Of a stretch of DNA of 64,000 nt, positions 9,278 through 21,100 are shown one piece after another. Numbering within the stretch: position 1 is the stretch's first letter; each line of letters begins with the position of its first letter. The stretch is from Streptomyces hokutonensis (lineage in GTDB: Bacteria; Actinomycetota; Actinomycetes; Streptomycetales; Streptomycetaceae), in NCBI RefSeq assembly GCF_000376565.1, contig NZ_BARG01000011.1:54920-118919 (forward strand), given 5' to 3'. Below the pieces are notes generated by a model. It was not told the origin of the DNA. It did no database searches and worked only from the letters and a program-made list of their open reading frames with translations. A program made the translations under genes and the position numbers.

Positions 9278-10402
9278 ATGTCGAAGCTCGGCAACCTCGG
9301 CGCCCGACTGCACCGTGGCGAGGTCGGGTACGACTTCGTCGGCAATCGCAAGATCTGGTACGGCATCTCGATCCTGATCACCATCACGGCCATCCTCGGC
9401 CTGACGGTGCGCGGCCTGAACATGGGCATCGAGTTCCAGGGCGGCGCCGCCTTCACCACGCCGAAGAAGATGAGCGCTTCGGTGAGCCAGGCGGAGAGGT
9501 ACGCCGAGGACGCCTCCGGCCACGACGCGGTCGTCCAGAAGCTCGGTGACGGCAGCCTGCGCATCCAGATCGCCGGTATCGACACCGACAAGTCCGACGC
9601 CATCAAGACGAAGCTGGCGAAGGACCTGAACGTCAGCTCCGAGAGCATCGCCGCGGACCTGGTCGGCCCCAGCTGGGGTGACCAGGTCGCCAACAAGGCC
9701 TGGGAGGGCCTGGCGATCTTCATGGTGCTGGTCGTGATCTATCTGGCGATCGCCTTCGAGTGGCGCATGGCCCTGGCGGCGCTCGTCGCCCTGATCCACG
9801 ACATCACGATCACCATCGGCATCTACGCCCTCGTCGGCTTCGAGGTCACGCCCGGCACGGTGATCGGTCTGCTGACCATTCTCGGTTACTCGCTCTACGA
9901 CACGGTCGTCGTCTTCGACAGCCTCAAGGAGCAGACCAAGGACATCACCAAGCAGACCCGCTGGACCTACAGCGACGTCGCCAACCGGTCGATCAACGGC
10001 ACCCTGGTGCGTTCCATCAACACCACGGTCGTCGCGCTGCTGCCGGTCGGGGCCCTGCTGTTCATCGGCGGTGGCTTCCTCGGCGCGGGTGTCCTCAACG
10101 ACATCTCGCTGTCGCTGTTCGTCGGCCTCGCGGCCGGTGCCTACTCCTCGATCTTCATCGCCACGCCGCTCGTCGCCGACCTCAAGGAGGCCGAGCCGCA
10201 GATGAAGGCGCTCAAGAAGCGCGTCCTCGCCAAGCGCGCCCAGGCCGCCGCACAGGGCGAGCCGGCGGAGTCCCAGGTCACCGACCGCTCGGACGACGAC
10301 TACGACGACGAGCCCGAGGACGCGGCAGCCGTCGTGGGCCCGCGCACCCAGCCGGCGTCCCGCAACCGCGGCCGTGGCCGCCCCTCGGGGAAGCGCCGAT
10401 GA
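9278..10402 (+). CDS. secF: Protein translocase subunit SecF
   Basis: SecF partners SecD in the RND-type export motor. The 374-residue protein has the N-terminal helix (WYGISILITITAILGLTVRG), the GIEFQGGAAF motif, the periplasmic P4 region and five C-terminal membrane helices with TILGYSLYDTVVVFDSLKE, the SecF functional loop. The C-terminal tail is charged and ends in a basic Arg/Gly stretch. Its stop overlaps the apt start (ATGA at 10399-10402), so apt is translated from the same message. Confidence 0.96.
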   Translation: MSKLGNLGARLHRGEVGYDFVGNRKIWYGISILITITAILGLTVRGLNMGIEFQGGAAFTTPKKMSASVSQAERYAEDASGHDAVVQKLGDGSLRIQIAGIDTDKSDAIKTKLAKDLNVSSESIAADLVGPSWGDQVANKAWEGLAIFMVLVVIYLAIAFEWRMALAALVALIHDITITIGIYALVGFEVTPGTVIGLLTILGYSLYDTVVVFDSLKEQTKDITKQTRWTYSDVANRSINGTLVRSINTTVVALLPVGALLFIGGGFLGAGVLNDISLSLFVGLAAGAYSSIFIATPLVADLKEAEPQMKALKKRVLAKRAQAAAQGEPAESQVTDRSDDDYDDEPEDAAAVVGPRTQPASRNRGRGRPSGKRR

Positions 10403-10938
10403 CCGACGTCCAGGAGCTGCTGCTCAGCCGTATCCGCGATGTGGCCGACTACCCGGAGCCGGGCGTGATGTTCAAGGACATCACCCCGCTCCTGGCGGAC
10501 CCGGCCGCGTTCACGGCCCTCACGGACGCGCTCGCCGAGGTCGTCGAGCGCACCGGCGCCACCAAGGTCGTCGGCTTGGAGGCCCGCGGCTTCATCCTCG
10601 GCGCCCCGGTGGCCGTCCGCGCGGGCGTCGGCTTCATCCCCGTACGCAAGGCGGGCAAGCTCCCCGGAGCCACCCTCAGCCAGGCGTACGAGCTGGAGTA
10701 CGGCTCCGCAGAGATCGAGGTCCACGCGGAGGACCTGTCGGCCGACGACCGCATCCTGATCGTCGACGACGTCCTGGCCACGGGCGGCACGGCCGAGGCC
10801 GCGATCCAGCTGATCCGCCGGGCGGGCGCCGAGGTCGCCGGCCTCGCGGTCCTGATGGAACTGGGCTTCCTCGCGGGCCGCGCCCGCCTGGAGCCGGCAC
10901 TGGGCGGGGCACCGCTGGAAGCACTGCTCGTAGTCTGA
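10399..10938 (+). CDS. apt: Adenine phosphoribosyltransferase
   Basis: Apt salvages adenine to AMP using PRPP. The 179-residue protein starts at ATG 10399 (MTDVQELLLSRIRDVADYPEPG), coupled to secF. It shows the PRTase fold: GVMFKDITPLL, GLEARGFILGAPVA, and the PRPP-binding loop in ILIVDDVLATGGTAEAA. The order secDF-apt-relA is the known Streptomyces arrangement and places purine salvage next to (p)ppGpp synthesis. A strong hairpin follows the stop. Confidence 0.95.
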   Translation: MTDVQELLLSRIRDVADYPEPGVMFKDITPLLADPAAFTALTDALAEVVERTGATKVVGLEARGFILGAPVAVRAGVGFIPVRKAGKLPGATLSQAYELEYGSAEIEVHAEDLSADDRILIVDDVLATGGTAEAAIQLIRRAGAEVAGLAVLMELGFLAGRARLEPALGGAPLEALLVV

Positions 10939-10953
10939 CGTGATCGCGTGACA

Positions 10954-10988
10954 CAACGGCCGTCCCCGGACCAGGGGGACGGCCGTTG
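10954..10988. terminator. Hairpin terminator after apt
   Basis: Perfect 14-bp inverted repeat CAACGGCCGTCCCC / GGGGACGGCCGTTG with a 7-base loop, 16 bases after the apt stop. It ends the yajC-secDF-apt unit ahead of relA. Confidence 0.85.
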
Positions 10989-11018
10989 CGATGCAACGGG
11001 CCCCGGTGCCACTCCCTC

Positions 11019-11057
11019 AGGGGCGCGGGGAACTGTGCGACCAGCCACGACGAACCT
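11019..11057. repeat. Common Streptomyces intergenic repeat in the apt-relA gap
   Basis: AGGGGCGCGGGGAACTGTG followed by CGACCAGCC is one copy of an abundant Streptomyces intergenic repeat; a related copy occurs at 38519. The apt-relA gap (10939-11270, 332 bases) otherwise contains the apt terminator, low-complexity C-rich sequence and a possible -10 element TACCAT near 11215. No gene was seen in it. Confidence 0.55.
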
Positions 11058-11270
11058 GCAGTCGGCAACGCACCGGGACCACCCCCACGCCATCCGCAGA
11101 GCACCCCCGAGCCACCCTGAATCCACTCCTGGAATGCCGGCGGCAGCCCCCCGCGTTTCACCGGTAGACGGCCCTCACATCGGCCTGAAGGCGATCCCCG
11201 AGCCCGGGATCGCTACCATGGGCACTCCGGAGCCTGACCGGGGGACCCGGATCGCGCACGAGGAGTCCTC

Positions 11271-13811
<2,541 letters not shown>

Positions 13812-13820
13812 AACGGGCGC

Positions 13821-13859
13821 AGAAGGGGCTCCCGTACGCGATGTACGGGAGCCCCTTCT
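13821..13859. terminator. Bidirectional terminator between relA and the DUF349 gene
   Basis: Perfect 17-bp stem AGAAGGGGCTCCCGTAC / GTACGGGAGCCCCTTCT with a 5-base loop, lying between two convergent genes 9 bases past the relA stop and 18 bases past the end of the minus-strand gene. Confidence 0.9.
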
Positions 13860-13877
13860 CCATGTCTGCGACTGCTG

Positions 13878-15107
13878 TCAGCCGCCGAACTCCTGGAGGC
13901 CCTTCAGCGCCTGGTCCAGCAGGGCCTGGCGGCCCTCCAGCTCGCGCTCCAGCTTGTCGGCGCGGGAGTTGTTGCCCTGGGCGCGTGCCTGCTCGATCTG
14001 GCCCCTGAGCTTGTCCACCGCGGCCTGGAGCTGACCGGTCAGACCCTCGGCACGCGCGCGTGCCTCCGGGTTCGTCCGCCGCCACTCGGTCTCCTCGGAC
14101 TCCTGGAGGGCCCGCTCGACCGCGTGCATCCGGCCCTCGACCTTCGGGCGGGAGTCACGCGGTACGTGGCCGATGGCCTCCCAGCGCTCGTTGATCGAGC
14201 GGAAGGCCGCGCGGGCCGCCTTGAGGTCGCCGATCGGCAGCAGCTTCTCGGCCTCCTCGGCGAGCTCCTCCTTGAGCTTCAGGTTCTCCGTCTGCTCCGC
14301 GTCCCGCTCGGCGAAGACCGAGCTGCGGGCGGCGAAGAAGACGTCCTGGGCGCCGCGGAAGCGGTTCCACAGATCGTCCTCGTGCTCGCGCTGGGCGCGG
14401 CCCGCCGCCTTCCAGTCGGACATCAGCTCGCGGTACCGCGCGGCCGTGGGACCCCAGTCCGTCGAGGCCGACAGACCCTCGGCCTCGGCGACCAGCTTCT
14501 CCTTGGTCTTGCGGGCCTCCTCGCGCTGCGCGTCCAGCGACGCGAAGTGCGCCTTGCGGCGCTTGGAGAAGGCCGACCGGGCGTGCGAGAAGCGGTGCCA
14601 CAGTTCGTCGTCCGACTTGCGGTCCAGCCGCGGCAGACCCTTCCAGGTGTCCACCAGGGCGCGCAGCCGCTCACCGGCGGCCCGCCACTGGTCGGACTGC
14701 GCAAGCTCCTCCGCCTCGACGACCAGCGCCTCCTTGGCGTGCCTGGCCTCGTCGGACTGCTTGGCGCGCTGCTGCTTGCGCTCCTCGCGGCGCGCCTCGA
14801 CGGTCTCCACGAGCTTGTCGAGCCGGACCCGCAGCGCGGCGAGGTCGCCGACCGCGTGGTGGGCGTCGACCTGCTCGCGCAGATGGTCGACGGCGGCCTG
14901 CGCGTCCTTCGCCGACAGGTCGGTGGTCTTCACGCGCTTTTCGAGGAGGCCGATCTCGACAACCAGGCCCTCGTACTTGCGTTCGAAGTAGGCCAGCGCC
15001 TCGTCAGGGGAGCCGGCCTGCCAGGAACCGACGACCTGCTCGCCGTCGGCCGTACGCACGTACACGGTCCCCGTCTCGTCGACGCGTCCCCACGGGTCGC
15101 TGCTCAC
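13878..15107 (-). CDS. DUF349 domain-containing protein
   Basis: A 409-residue, highly charged, mostly alpha-helical protein with repeated W-K/R-x-A-G and LWxRF-A/G motifs (AWxxAG-type DUF349 units around residues 120-330, e.g. DELWHRFSHARSAFSKRR and DDLWNRFRGAQDVFFAARS). The C-terminus is a coiled coil (LRGQIEQARAQGNNSRADKLERELEG). Function is unknown; the family is cytoplasmic. The start GTG 15107 is preceded by GAGGAGG and gives MSSDPWGRVDETGTVYVRT, the family's usual beginning. It is convergent with relA. Confidence 0.85.
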   Translation of the reverse strand: MSSDPWGRVDETGTVYVRTADGEQVVGSWQAGSPDEALAYFERKYEGLVVEIGLLEKRVKTTDLSAKDAQAAVDHLREQVDAHHAVGDLAALRVRLDKLVETVEARREERKQQRAKQSDEARHAKEALVVEAEELAQSDQWRAAGERLRALVDTWKGLPRLDRKSDDELWHRFSHARSAFSKRRKAHFASLDAQREEARKTKEKLVAEAEGLSASTDWGPTAARYRELMSDWKAAGRAQREHEDDLWNRFRGAQDVFFAARSSVFAERDAEQTENLKLKEELAEEAEKLLPIGDLKAARAAFRSINERWEAIGHVPRDSRPKVEGRMHAVERALQESEETEWRRTNPEARARAEGLTGQLQAAVDKLRGQIEQARAQGNNSRADKLERELEGRQALLDQALKGLQEFGG

Positions 15108-15242
15108 AGCGCCTCCTCCACATGATGCCTGCACAGGGCCTCTGTGCCCCCGGGCATCGTCCACAGTTTCGTCACGGCCAACATAGGCGACCGGCGGGTT
15201 GCCTGTCCGCATCCCGCGCGACCGAAGTTTCCCTGTTGACGG

Positions 15243-16067
15243 TCAGGATTTGGTGACGGTCGCCTTGTTGATCACGACGGTCGCGTTCGGTGCGCCGTCG
15301 CCCTGCCCCGTGCTCTCACCGGCCGCCGCGATCTTGTTCAGAACCTTCATCCCGGAGGCCGAGATGGTACCGAACGGGGTGTAGCTCGCCGGGAGCGGAC
15401 TGGCCTTGTAGACCAGGAAGAACTGGCTGCCGCCGGTGTGCTTCTGACCGGTGTTGGCCATCGCCACCGTGCCCGCCGGGTACGACCCGCCCTTGAGGCT
15501 GGTGTCCTTCAGGTTCTCGTCCGGGATCGTGTAGCCGGGACCGCCGCTGCCGGCGCCCGTCGGGTCGCCGCACTGCAGCACGTAGATGCCGCTGGTGGTG
15601 AGCCGGTGGCACTTCGTGTGGTCGAAGAAGCCCTTGCTCGCAAGGAAGTTGAACGAGTTCACCGTGTGCGGCGCGGCCGACGTCTTCAGCGCGATGTCGA
15701 TGTCGCCGCAGGTCGTCGCCAGCTTCATCGTGTACTTCGCCGACTTGTCGATCGTGACCGCCGGCTCTTTCTTCCAGGTCTCCGTCTTGATCTTGCCCGC
15801 GGCCGGCTTCGCGCACGGGTCCGGCGCCTTGCTCGCCGTCGCCGAGGCGCTGGGCGTCACGTCCGCGCTCGCGTTGGACTTGTCGTCGTCGTTCTTCAGA
15901 ACGCCGGTCGTGTAGAGGGCGACACTGCCGATCACGATCACGCCGAGCACCGACGCGATCACCGAGTTGCGTGCCCGCGCCTTGCGCCGAGCGGCCGTGC
16001 GCCGCTGCTGCTGCCGCAAGAACTTCTCCCGCGCGAGCTGCCGCTTCCGCTGTTCCTGGGTGACCAC
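15243..16067 (-). CDS. Membrane-anchored cyclophilin-type peptidyl-prolyl isomerase
   Basis: A 274-residue protein with a basic N-terminal segment (REKFLRQQQRRTAARRKARARN), one transmembrane helix at about residues 35-55, a Ser/Ala linker, and an extracytoplasmic cyclophilin domain. Core motifs are CGDIDIALKTSAAPHTVNSF, the catalytic HR in KCHRL (the usual Phe before His is Cys here), QCGDPTGAGSGGPGYTIPDE, and GTVAMANTGQKHTGGSQFFL. It probably catalyses proline isomerisation in exported proteins. The start GTG 16067 gives MVTQEQRKRQ. It is divergent from the hydrolase gene at 16247, with 179 bases between. Confidence 0.9.
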   Translation of the reverse strand: MVTQEQRKRQLAREKFLRQQQRRTAARRKARARNSVIASVLGVIVIGSVALYTTGVLKNDDDKSNASADVTPSASATASKAPDPCAKPAAGKIKTETWKKEPAVTIDKSAKYTMKLATTCGDIDIALKTSAAPHTVNSFNFLASKGFFDHTKCHRLTTSGIYVLQCGDPTGAGSGGPGYTIPDENLKDTSLKGGSYPAGTVAMANTGQKHTGGSQFFLVYKASPLPASYTPFGTISASGMKVLNKIAAAGESTGQGDGAPNATVVINKATVTKS

Positions 16068-16246
16068 CGGATTCTCTCCTCATGCGTCTCATACGTCGAC
16101 TGGGACGCGTGCGTCTTGTGAGCCGACCGCCTGCGTGTGCCCCGTACCGTATATGGGTTCGCTGAGGATTCGGCAGCGCCGGTAGGCTCTGACCACTGAC
16201 GCAGGGATCCTTATCCCCACCCGTATCGACACAACGAAGGACGATC

Positions 16247-16957
16247 GTGCTCATTGCCGGGTTCCCCGCCGGGGCCTGGGGGACGAACTGTTATCTCGTC
16301 GCCCCCGCCGCCGGTGAGGAGTGCGTGATCATCGACCCGGGCCACCAGGCCGCCGAGGGAGTCGAGGAAGCGCTCAGGAAGCATCGGCTCAAGCCCGTCG
16401 CGGTCGTCCTCACCCATGGCCACATCGACCATGTGGCCTCGGTCGTCCCGGTGTGCGGCGCGCACGACGTGCCGGCCTGGATCCACCCCGAGGACCGCTT
16501 CATGATGAGCGACCCCGAGAAGGCGCTCGGCCGCTCGATCGGGATGCCGCTGATGGGCGAGCTGACCGTGGGGGAGCCCGACGAGGTCAAGGAGCTGACC
16601 GACGGAGCGCGGCTGGAGCTGGCGGGACTGGAGTTCTCGGTCGCGCATGCGCCGGGCCATACGAAGGGGTCGGTGACGTTCCAGATGCCGGAGACGGCCG
16701 AGATCCCCTCGGTCTTCTTCTCCGGGGATCTGCTCTTCGCCGGCTCCATCGGACGCACCGACCTGCCCGGCGGCTCCCACGCCGAGATCCTCGACTCGCT
16801 GGCCCGTGTGTGCCTGCCGCTCGACGACTCGACCGTGGTGCTGTCCGGCCACGGCCCCCAGACGACCATCGGCCAGGAGCGCGCCACGAACCCGTATCTG
16901 CGGGAGGTGGCCTCCGGCCAGGGAGCCCATGTGAAGGCTCCCCGACGAGGAATGTGA
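16247..16957 (+). CDS. MBL-fold metallo-hydrolase (glyoxalase II-like)
   Basis: A 236-residue metallo-beta-lactamase-fold hydrolase. The dinuclear metal motif THGHIDH is intact at about residues 55-61, with later ligands in [10 protein letters not shown] and [20 protein letters not shown], and [13 protein letters not shown] at the end. This is the hydroxyacylglutathione hydrolase-like subgroup, but Streptomyces makes mycothiol rather than glutathione, so the physiological thioester is unknown. Start GTG 16247 follows GAAGGA. It is followed by hisS after 10 bases, the conserved order in actinobacteria, and the two are probably co-transcribed. Confidence 0.88.
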   Translation: MLIAGFPAGAWGTNCYLVAPAAGEECVIIDPGHQAAEGVEEALRKHRLKPVAVVLTHGHIDHVASVVPVCGAHDVPAWIHPEDRFMMSDPEKALGRSIGMPLMGELTVGEPDEVKELTDGARLELAGLEFSVAHAPGHTKGSVTFQMPETAEIPSVFFSGDLLFAGSIGRTDLPGGSHAEILDSLARVCLPLDDSTVVLSGHGPQTTIGQERATNPYLREVASGQGAHVKAPRRGM

Positions 16958-16967
16958 CGAGACTTTC

Positions 16968-18230
16968 GTGAGCACCTTTCAGGCCCCCAAGGGCACGTAC
17001 GACCTGATTCCGCCGGAGTCGGCCAAGTACCTCGCCGTGCGCGAGGCGATCGCCACACCGCTGCGCAACTCCGGCTACGGCTACATCGAGACGCCTGGCT
17101 TCGAGAACGTCGAGCTGTTCGCGCGCGGTGTCGGTGAGTCCACCGACATCGTGACCAAGGAGATGTACGCCTTCGAGACCAAGGGCGGCTCCAAGCTCGC
17201 CCTGCGCCCCGAGGGCACGGCCTCCGTCCTGCGCGCGGCACTTGAGGCCAACCTGCACAAGCTGGGCAACCTCCCCGTCAAGCTCTGGTACTCGGGCTCC
17301 TACTACCGCTACGAGCGCCCCCAGAAGGGCCGTTACCGCCACTTCTCCCAGGTCGGTGCCGAGGCGATCGGTGCCGAAGACCCGGCGCTGGACGCCGAGT
17401 TGATCATCCTGGCGGACCAGGCGTACCGCTCCCTGGGTCTGCGCGACTTCCGCATCCTTCTCAACAGCCTGGGCGACAAGGAGTGCCGTCCGGTCTACCG
17501 GGCCGCGCTCCAGGACTTCCTGCGCGGCCTCGACCTCGACGAGGAGACGCTGCGCCGCGCGGACATCAACCCGCTGCGGGTCCTCGACGACAAACGCCCC
17601 GATGTCCAGAAGCAGTTGACGGACGCGCCGCTGCTGCGCGACTACCTGTGCGACGCGTGCAAGGCGTACCACGAGGAGGTCCGCGAACTGATCACGGCGG
17701 CGGGCGTGGGTTTTGAGGACGACCCGAAGCTGGTCCGCGGCCTGGACTACTACACCCGTACGACCTTCGAGTTCGTCCACGACGGTCTGGGCTCCCAGTC
17801 CGCGGTGGGCGGCGGCGGTCGCTACGACGGCCTCTCCGAGATGATCGGCGGACCCGCACTGCCCTCCGTGGGCTGGGCGTTGGGCGTCGACCGTACGGTC
17901 CTGGCCCTGGAGGCGGAGGGCGTCGAACTCGAACTCCCTGCGTCCACCAGCGTGTTCGCGGTTCCGCTCGGCGAGGAGGCGCGGCGCGTCCTCTTCGCCA
18001 AGGTGACGGAGTTGCGCAAGCTGGGCATCGCGGCCGACTTCTCCTACGGCTCCAAGGGCCTCAAGGGCGCGATGAAGAACGCCAACCGCAGCGGCGCCCG
18101 CTACACGATCGTCGCCGGCGAGCGGGATCTCGCCGAGGGTGTCGTGCAGTTGAAGGACATGGAGTCCGGCCAGCAGTCGGCGGTCGCGGTGAACGAGATC
18201 GTGGCGGAACTGGAGTCGAAGCTCGGCTGA
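16968..18230 (+). CDS. hisS: Histidyl-tRNA synthetase
   Basis: HisRS charges tRNA-His. The 420-residue class II synthetase has motif 1 near [13 protein letters not shown], motif 2 in [20 protein letters not shown], the histidine A motif [15 protein letters not shown], motif 3 [13 protein letters not shown], and a C-terminal anticodon-binding domain ([19 protein letters not shown]). GTG 16968 is the start. It ends next to a large inverted repeat shared with the convergent response-regulator gene. Confidence 0.96.
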   Translation: MSTFQAPKGTYDLIPPESAKYLAVREAIATPLRNSGYGYIETPGFENVELFARGVGESTDIVTKEMYAFETKGGSKLALRPEGTASVLRAALEANLHKLGNLPVKLWYSGSYYRYERPQKGRYRHFSQVGAEAIGAEDPALDAELIILADQAYRSLGLRDFRILLNSLGDKECRPVYRAALQDFLRGLDLDEETLRRADINPLRVLDDKRPDVQKQLTDAPLLRDYLCDACKAYHEEVRELITAAGVGFEDDPKLVRGLDYYTRTTFEFVHDGLGSQSAVGGGGRYDGLSEMIGGPALPSVGWALGVDRTVLALEAEGVELELPASTSVFAVPLGEEARRVLFAKVTELRKLGIAADFSYGSKGLKGAMKNANRSGARYTIVAGERDLAEGVVQLKDMESGQQSAVAVNEIVAELESKLG

Positions 18231-18238
18231 GGCCGGGA

Positions 18239-18427
18239 GTTCTTCGCCCCCGCCGCCCCTACCCGTCCCGTCCCTGGGGGCTGCCGCCCCCAGCCCCCGC
18301 TTCGGCCTGAACGGCCTCGTCCTCAAACGCCGGACGGGCTGAAAATTCAGCCCCTCCGGCGTTTGAGGAGCGGGGTCTGGGGCGGAGCCCCGGGACGGGA
18401 CGGGTAGGGGCGGCGGGGGCGAAGAAC
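18239..18427. terminator. 189-base nested inverted repeat between hisS and the response regulator
   Basis: The outer arms 18239-18274 and 18392-18427 are perfect 36-bp inverted repeats. Inside them, G/C-rich arms pair with few mismatches. The innermost arms 18320-18342 and 18347-18369 (TCCTCAAACGCCGG...) pair at 22 of 23 positions around a 4-base loop. The inner unit is a very common Streptomyces gene-end repeat. The element fills the gap between two convergent genes and should act as a bidirectional terminator. Confidence 0.85.
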
Positions 18428-18429
18428 CG

Positions 18430-19053
18430 CTAGTCCAGCAACCCGAACCGCATCGCACTCGTCACCGCCGCCGTCCGGTCGTCGACCCCCAACTTGCCGA
18501 ACACGCGCAGGAGATGGGTCTTCACTGTCGACTCCCCGATGTGCAACCGCCGCCCGATCTCCGCGTTGGTGCACCCCTCCGCCACCAACCGCAACACCGC
18601 AGTCTCCCGCTCCGACAACCGCGGCCGCTCCGGCTTCGTCCGCAACTGGTCCACCAACCGGGCGGCCACGGAGGGCGCCAACACGGTCTCGCCCCGCGCA
18701 GCGGCCCGTACCGCGTCGGCAAGCTCACCCCGAGGCAGATCCTTCAGCAGATAGCCCGCCGCCCCCGCCTCCACCGCACGCAGAATGTCCCGGTCCGTCT
18801 CGTACGTCGTGAGGACGATCACCCGACACGGCAGCCCGGCCTCGCTCATCCGCACGATGGAGTCGACACCCCCGCCGCCCGGCATCCGCAGGTCCATCAG
18901 CACGATGTCGGGCCGGAGTTCGGCCGCCAACGCCTCGGCCTGCGGCCCGCTGGACGCGTCGGCGATCACGTCGAGATCCGGTTCGGCACTGAGCATGGCC
19001 CGCAGCCCCTCCCGTACGACGGGATGGTCGTCGGCCAGCACGATCCGGATCAT
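18430..19053 (-). CDS. NarL/LuxR-family response regulator
   Basis: A 207-residue two-component response regulator. The receiver domain has the acidic pair in VLADDHPVV, the phospho-acceptor D54 in VLMDLRMPG, the switch Thr in VLTTYE and Lys in YLLKDLP. The C-terminal LuxR-type HTH reads LSERETAVLRLVAEGCTNAEIG and STVKTHLLRVFGKLGV. Start ATG 19053 overlaps the kinase stop (ATGA). It is the last gene of the ABC-kinase-regulator operon and probably controls that operon or its target. Confidence 0.95.
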   Translation of the reverse strand: MIRIVLADDHPVVREGLRAMLSAEPDLDVIADASSGPQAEALAAELRPDIVLMDLRMPGGGGVDSIVRMSEAGLPCRVIVLTTYETDRDILRAVEAGAAGYLLKDLPRGELADAVRAAARGETVLAPSVAARLVDQLRTKPERPRLSERETAVLRLVAEGCTNAEIGRRLHIGESTVKTHLLRVFGKLGVDDRTAAVTSAMRFGLLD

Positions 19054-20258
19054 CGGGGACTCCTCAATGGCGTTGCGGGCGATACCGGCAGCTCTACGGT
19101 CACCGTCGTTCCCCCGCCGCGCGCGCTGCGCACCCGCGCCGTCCCGCCCACCTCCGCGGCCCGGGTGCGGAGCCCCGCCAGGCCGTAGCCGCCGGACACC
19201 GCGGCCGGGTCGAAACCGCACCCGTCGTCCCGCACCGAGACGGTCAGCGTCGCGTCGGCGTACGCCAGCGTGAGGCTCAGCCGCGCCGAACTCCCCGCGT
19301 GCTTGCGGGCGTTGGCAAGGGCCTCCTGACAGGAGCGCAGGGCGACCACCTCGGGTCCGGCGGGCAGGGCGCGCACGGAGCCGGTCACCTCCAGTACCGC
19401 GTCATGGCGCGCGGCGAGCCGGCGCAGGGCGTCCGGCAGTGAGGCGTCGGCGAGGTCGGCCGGGGTGCCGCCGGCGACCAGGGCGCGGGCCTCGGCGAGG
19501 TTCTGCCGGGCGGTCTCGTCCATCAGCGCGAGGTGGCGGCGGGCTTGGGGGAGGTCCTCGTCCAGCTCGGCCTCCACCGCCTGGACCAGCATCAGCAGAC
19601 TGGTGAAGCCCTGGGCGAGGGTGTCGTGGATCTCCCGGGCCATGCGCTCGCGTTCGGCCAGCGCGCCGTGCGCCGAGGACAGCCGGGAGACCTCGTGACG
19701 GCTCGCGTCCAGTTCGGCGATCAACTCGGCGCGCTCCTGGCTCTGTTCGATGACCCGGATGATCCAGGTGCCGAGGGCGATCGAGAAGACCAGGGTGACC
19801 ACGGCGAACACCGAGTTGAAGAACACGTCGTGGGCGCCGGGCCACCACAGCAGCGCCCAGCCGATCACCGGCGCGATGTTGATCACGGTCACCGCGATCA
19901 GCGCCCAGCGCAGCCGCAGCATCATGAAGCAGGGCGGGACGAGGGCGAAGGCCATCAGCCGGGTCTCGCCGACCAGCACCGCCGAGGGCAGGAACAGCGC
20001 CATCTGCGCCACGAGATAGGTGACGGCCCGCCGTTCGTCGGGCGGATCGCCCTGGAGGACCGGGCGCCCGAGCCGGACGTACAGCGGGACCAGCGGGACG
20101 AGCAGCCCGGCCGCCACCACGCGCACCGGCCACCCCGGCCTGTCCGTGCCGAGCACGAACACCAGGGTGGCCAGCCAGATCAGGGCGAAGTACGTGTCCC
20201 AGATCCGGAACGACCGGTCCCAGGTGTACGACCCCTTCACCGGGGCGGGGACGGTCAT
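19050..20258 (-). CDS. Sensor histidine kinase (HisKA_3 type)
   Basis: A 402-residue sensor kinase. The first about 155 residues form several transmembrane helices (e.g. IWDTYFALIWLATLVFVLG) with no large extracellular sensor, so it likely senses within the membrane or through the ABC partner. The dimerisation box ERERMAREIHDTLAQGFTS carries the phospho-accepting His near residue 211. The HATPase domain follows with the N box EALANARKHAG, DDGCGFDP (G1) and GGYGLAGLRTRA (G2). It is translationally coupled on both sides by 4-base overlaps with the permease and the regulator, as in DesK/LiaS-like detoxification modules. Confidence 0.93.
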   Translation of the reverse strand: MTVPAPVKGSYTWDRSFRIWDTYFALIWLATLVFVLGTDRPGWPVRVVAAGLLVPLVPLYVRLGRPVLQGDPPDERRAVTYLVAQMALFLPSAVLVGETRLMAFALVPPCFMMLRLRWALIAVTVINIAPVIGWALLWWPGAHDVFFNSVFAVVTLVFSIALGTWIIRVIEQSQERAELIAELDASRHEVSRLSSAHGALAERERMAREIHDTLAQGFTSLLMLVQAVEAELDEDLPQARRHLALMDETARQNLAEARALVAGGTPADLADASLPDALRRLAARHDAVLEVTGSVRALPAGPEVVALRSCQEALANARKHAGSSARLSLTLAYADATLTVSVRDDGCGFDPAAVSGGYGLAGLRTRAAEVGGTARVRSARGGGTTVTVELPVSPATPLRSPR

Positions 20259-21100
20259 CCGTCGCGCCGGTTCTTCCACCGGAAGGTCAGCAGGCACAGC
20301 AGCAATCCTCCGACGCACCACGCCCCGAGCACCAGCGCGATCTTCCCGAACTCCCAGCTCCCGGCCTGCTCCAGCACCTGCGCCGAGGAGGGCAGGAACA
20401 CCCCGCGCAGCCCCTGGCACATCCACTTCAGCGGGAACAGGGCCCCGATGTTGAGCATCCAGTCCGGGATCGTGTCGATCGAGATGTACACCCCGGAGAT
20501 GAACTGCAGGACCAGGAAGGGCAGTACGACCACGGAGGTCGCGCTCTTGCCTGACTTGGGCACCGAGCTGACCGCGATGCCGAGCAGTGCGCACGCCGTG
20601 AGACCGAGCACGAAGATCCACCCGAAGTCCAGCCACTTGCCGGCGGAGGAGGGCAGATCGACGCCGTAGAAACCGGTCCCGACGAGCAGCAGGATCGCCG
20701 TCTCCAGCAGGCCCGTGACCAGAACCAGCCAGATCTTGCCGAGGAAGTACGCGGCCGGTGGCATCGGCGTGCCGCGCAGCCGGCGCAGCACCTTCTCGTC
20801 GCGTTCGATCGCGATCGAGATGCCGAGGGACTGGAAACTCGTCGACATGATGCCGGCGGCCATCATGGCCGGGACGTAGAGCTGGGAGGCGGTGACGCCC
20901 GCGCCCCGGACGTCGTCCTTGAAGATCGACGCGAAGAGGAAGAGGAAGACGACCGGGAAGGCGAAGGTGAAGACCACCTGGTCGCGCTGGCGGAAGAACT
21001 GTTTGAGCTCCAGCACCCCGCGCCGCAGCCCGAGCCCCCAGGCGCCGGGCAGCCGTTCCTCGGAGGTCCGGGGCCGGGCCCGCACTGCCGTCGTGGTCAT
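20255..21100 (-). CDS. ABC-2 type transporter permease
   Basis: A 281-residue ABC-2 permease with a first transmembrane helix (VVFTFAFPVVFLFLFASIF), the conserved IERDEKVLRRLRGTPMPPAAYFLGK segment, and five more helices ending LVLGAWCVGGLLLCLLTF. It forms the membrane part of a drug or lipid exporter with the ATPase directly upstream; both junctions are 4-base overlaps. The start ATG 21100 lies inside the ATPase stop. Confidence 0.92.
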   Translation of the reverse strand: MTTTAVRARPRTSEERLPGAWGLGLRRGVLELKQFFRQRDQVVFTFAFPVVFLFLFASIFKDDVRGAGVTASQLYVPAMMAAGIMSTSFQSLGISIAIERDEKVLRRLRGTPMPPAAYFLGKIWLVLVTGLLETAILLLVGTGFYGVDLPSSAGKWLDFGWIFVLGLTACALLGIAVSSVPKSGKSATSVVVLPFLVLQFISGVYISIDTIPDWMLNIGALFPLKWMCQGLRGVFLPSSAQVLEQAGSWEFGKIALVLGAWCVGGLLLCLLTFRWKNRRDG

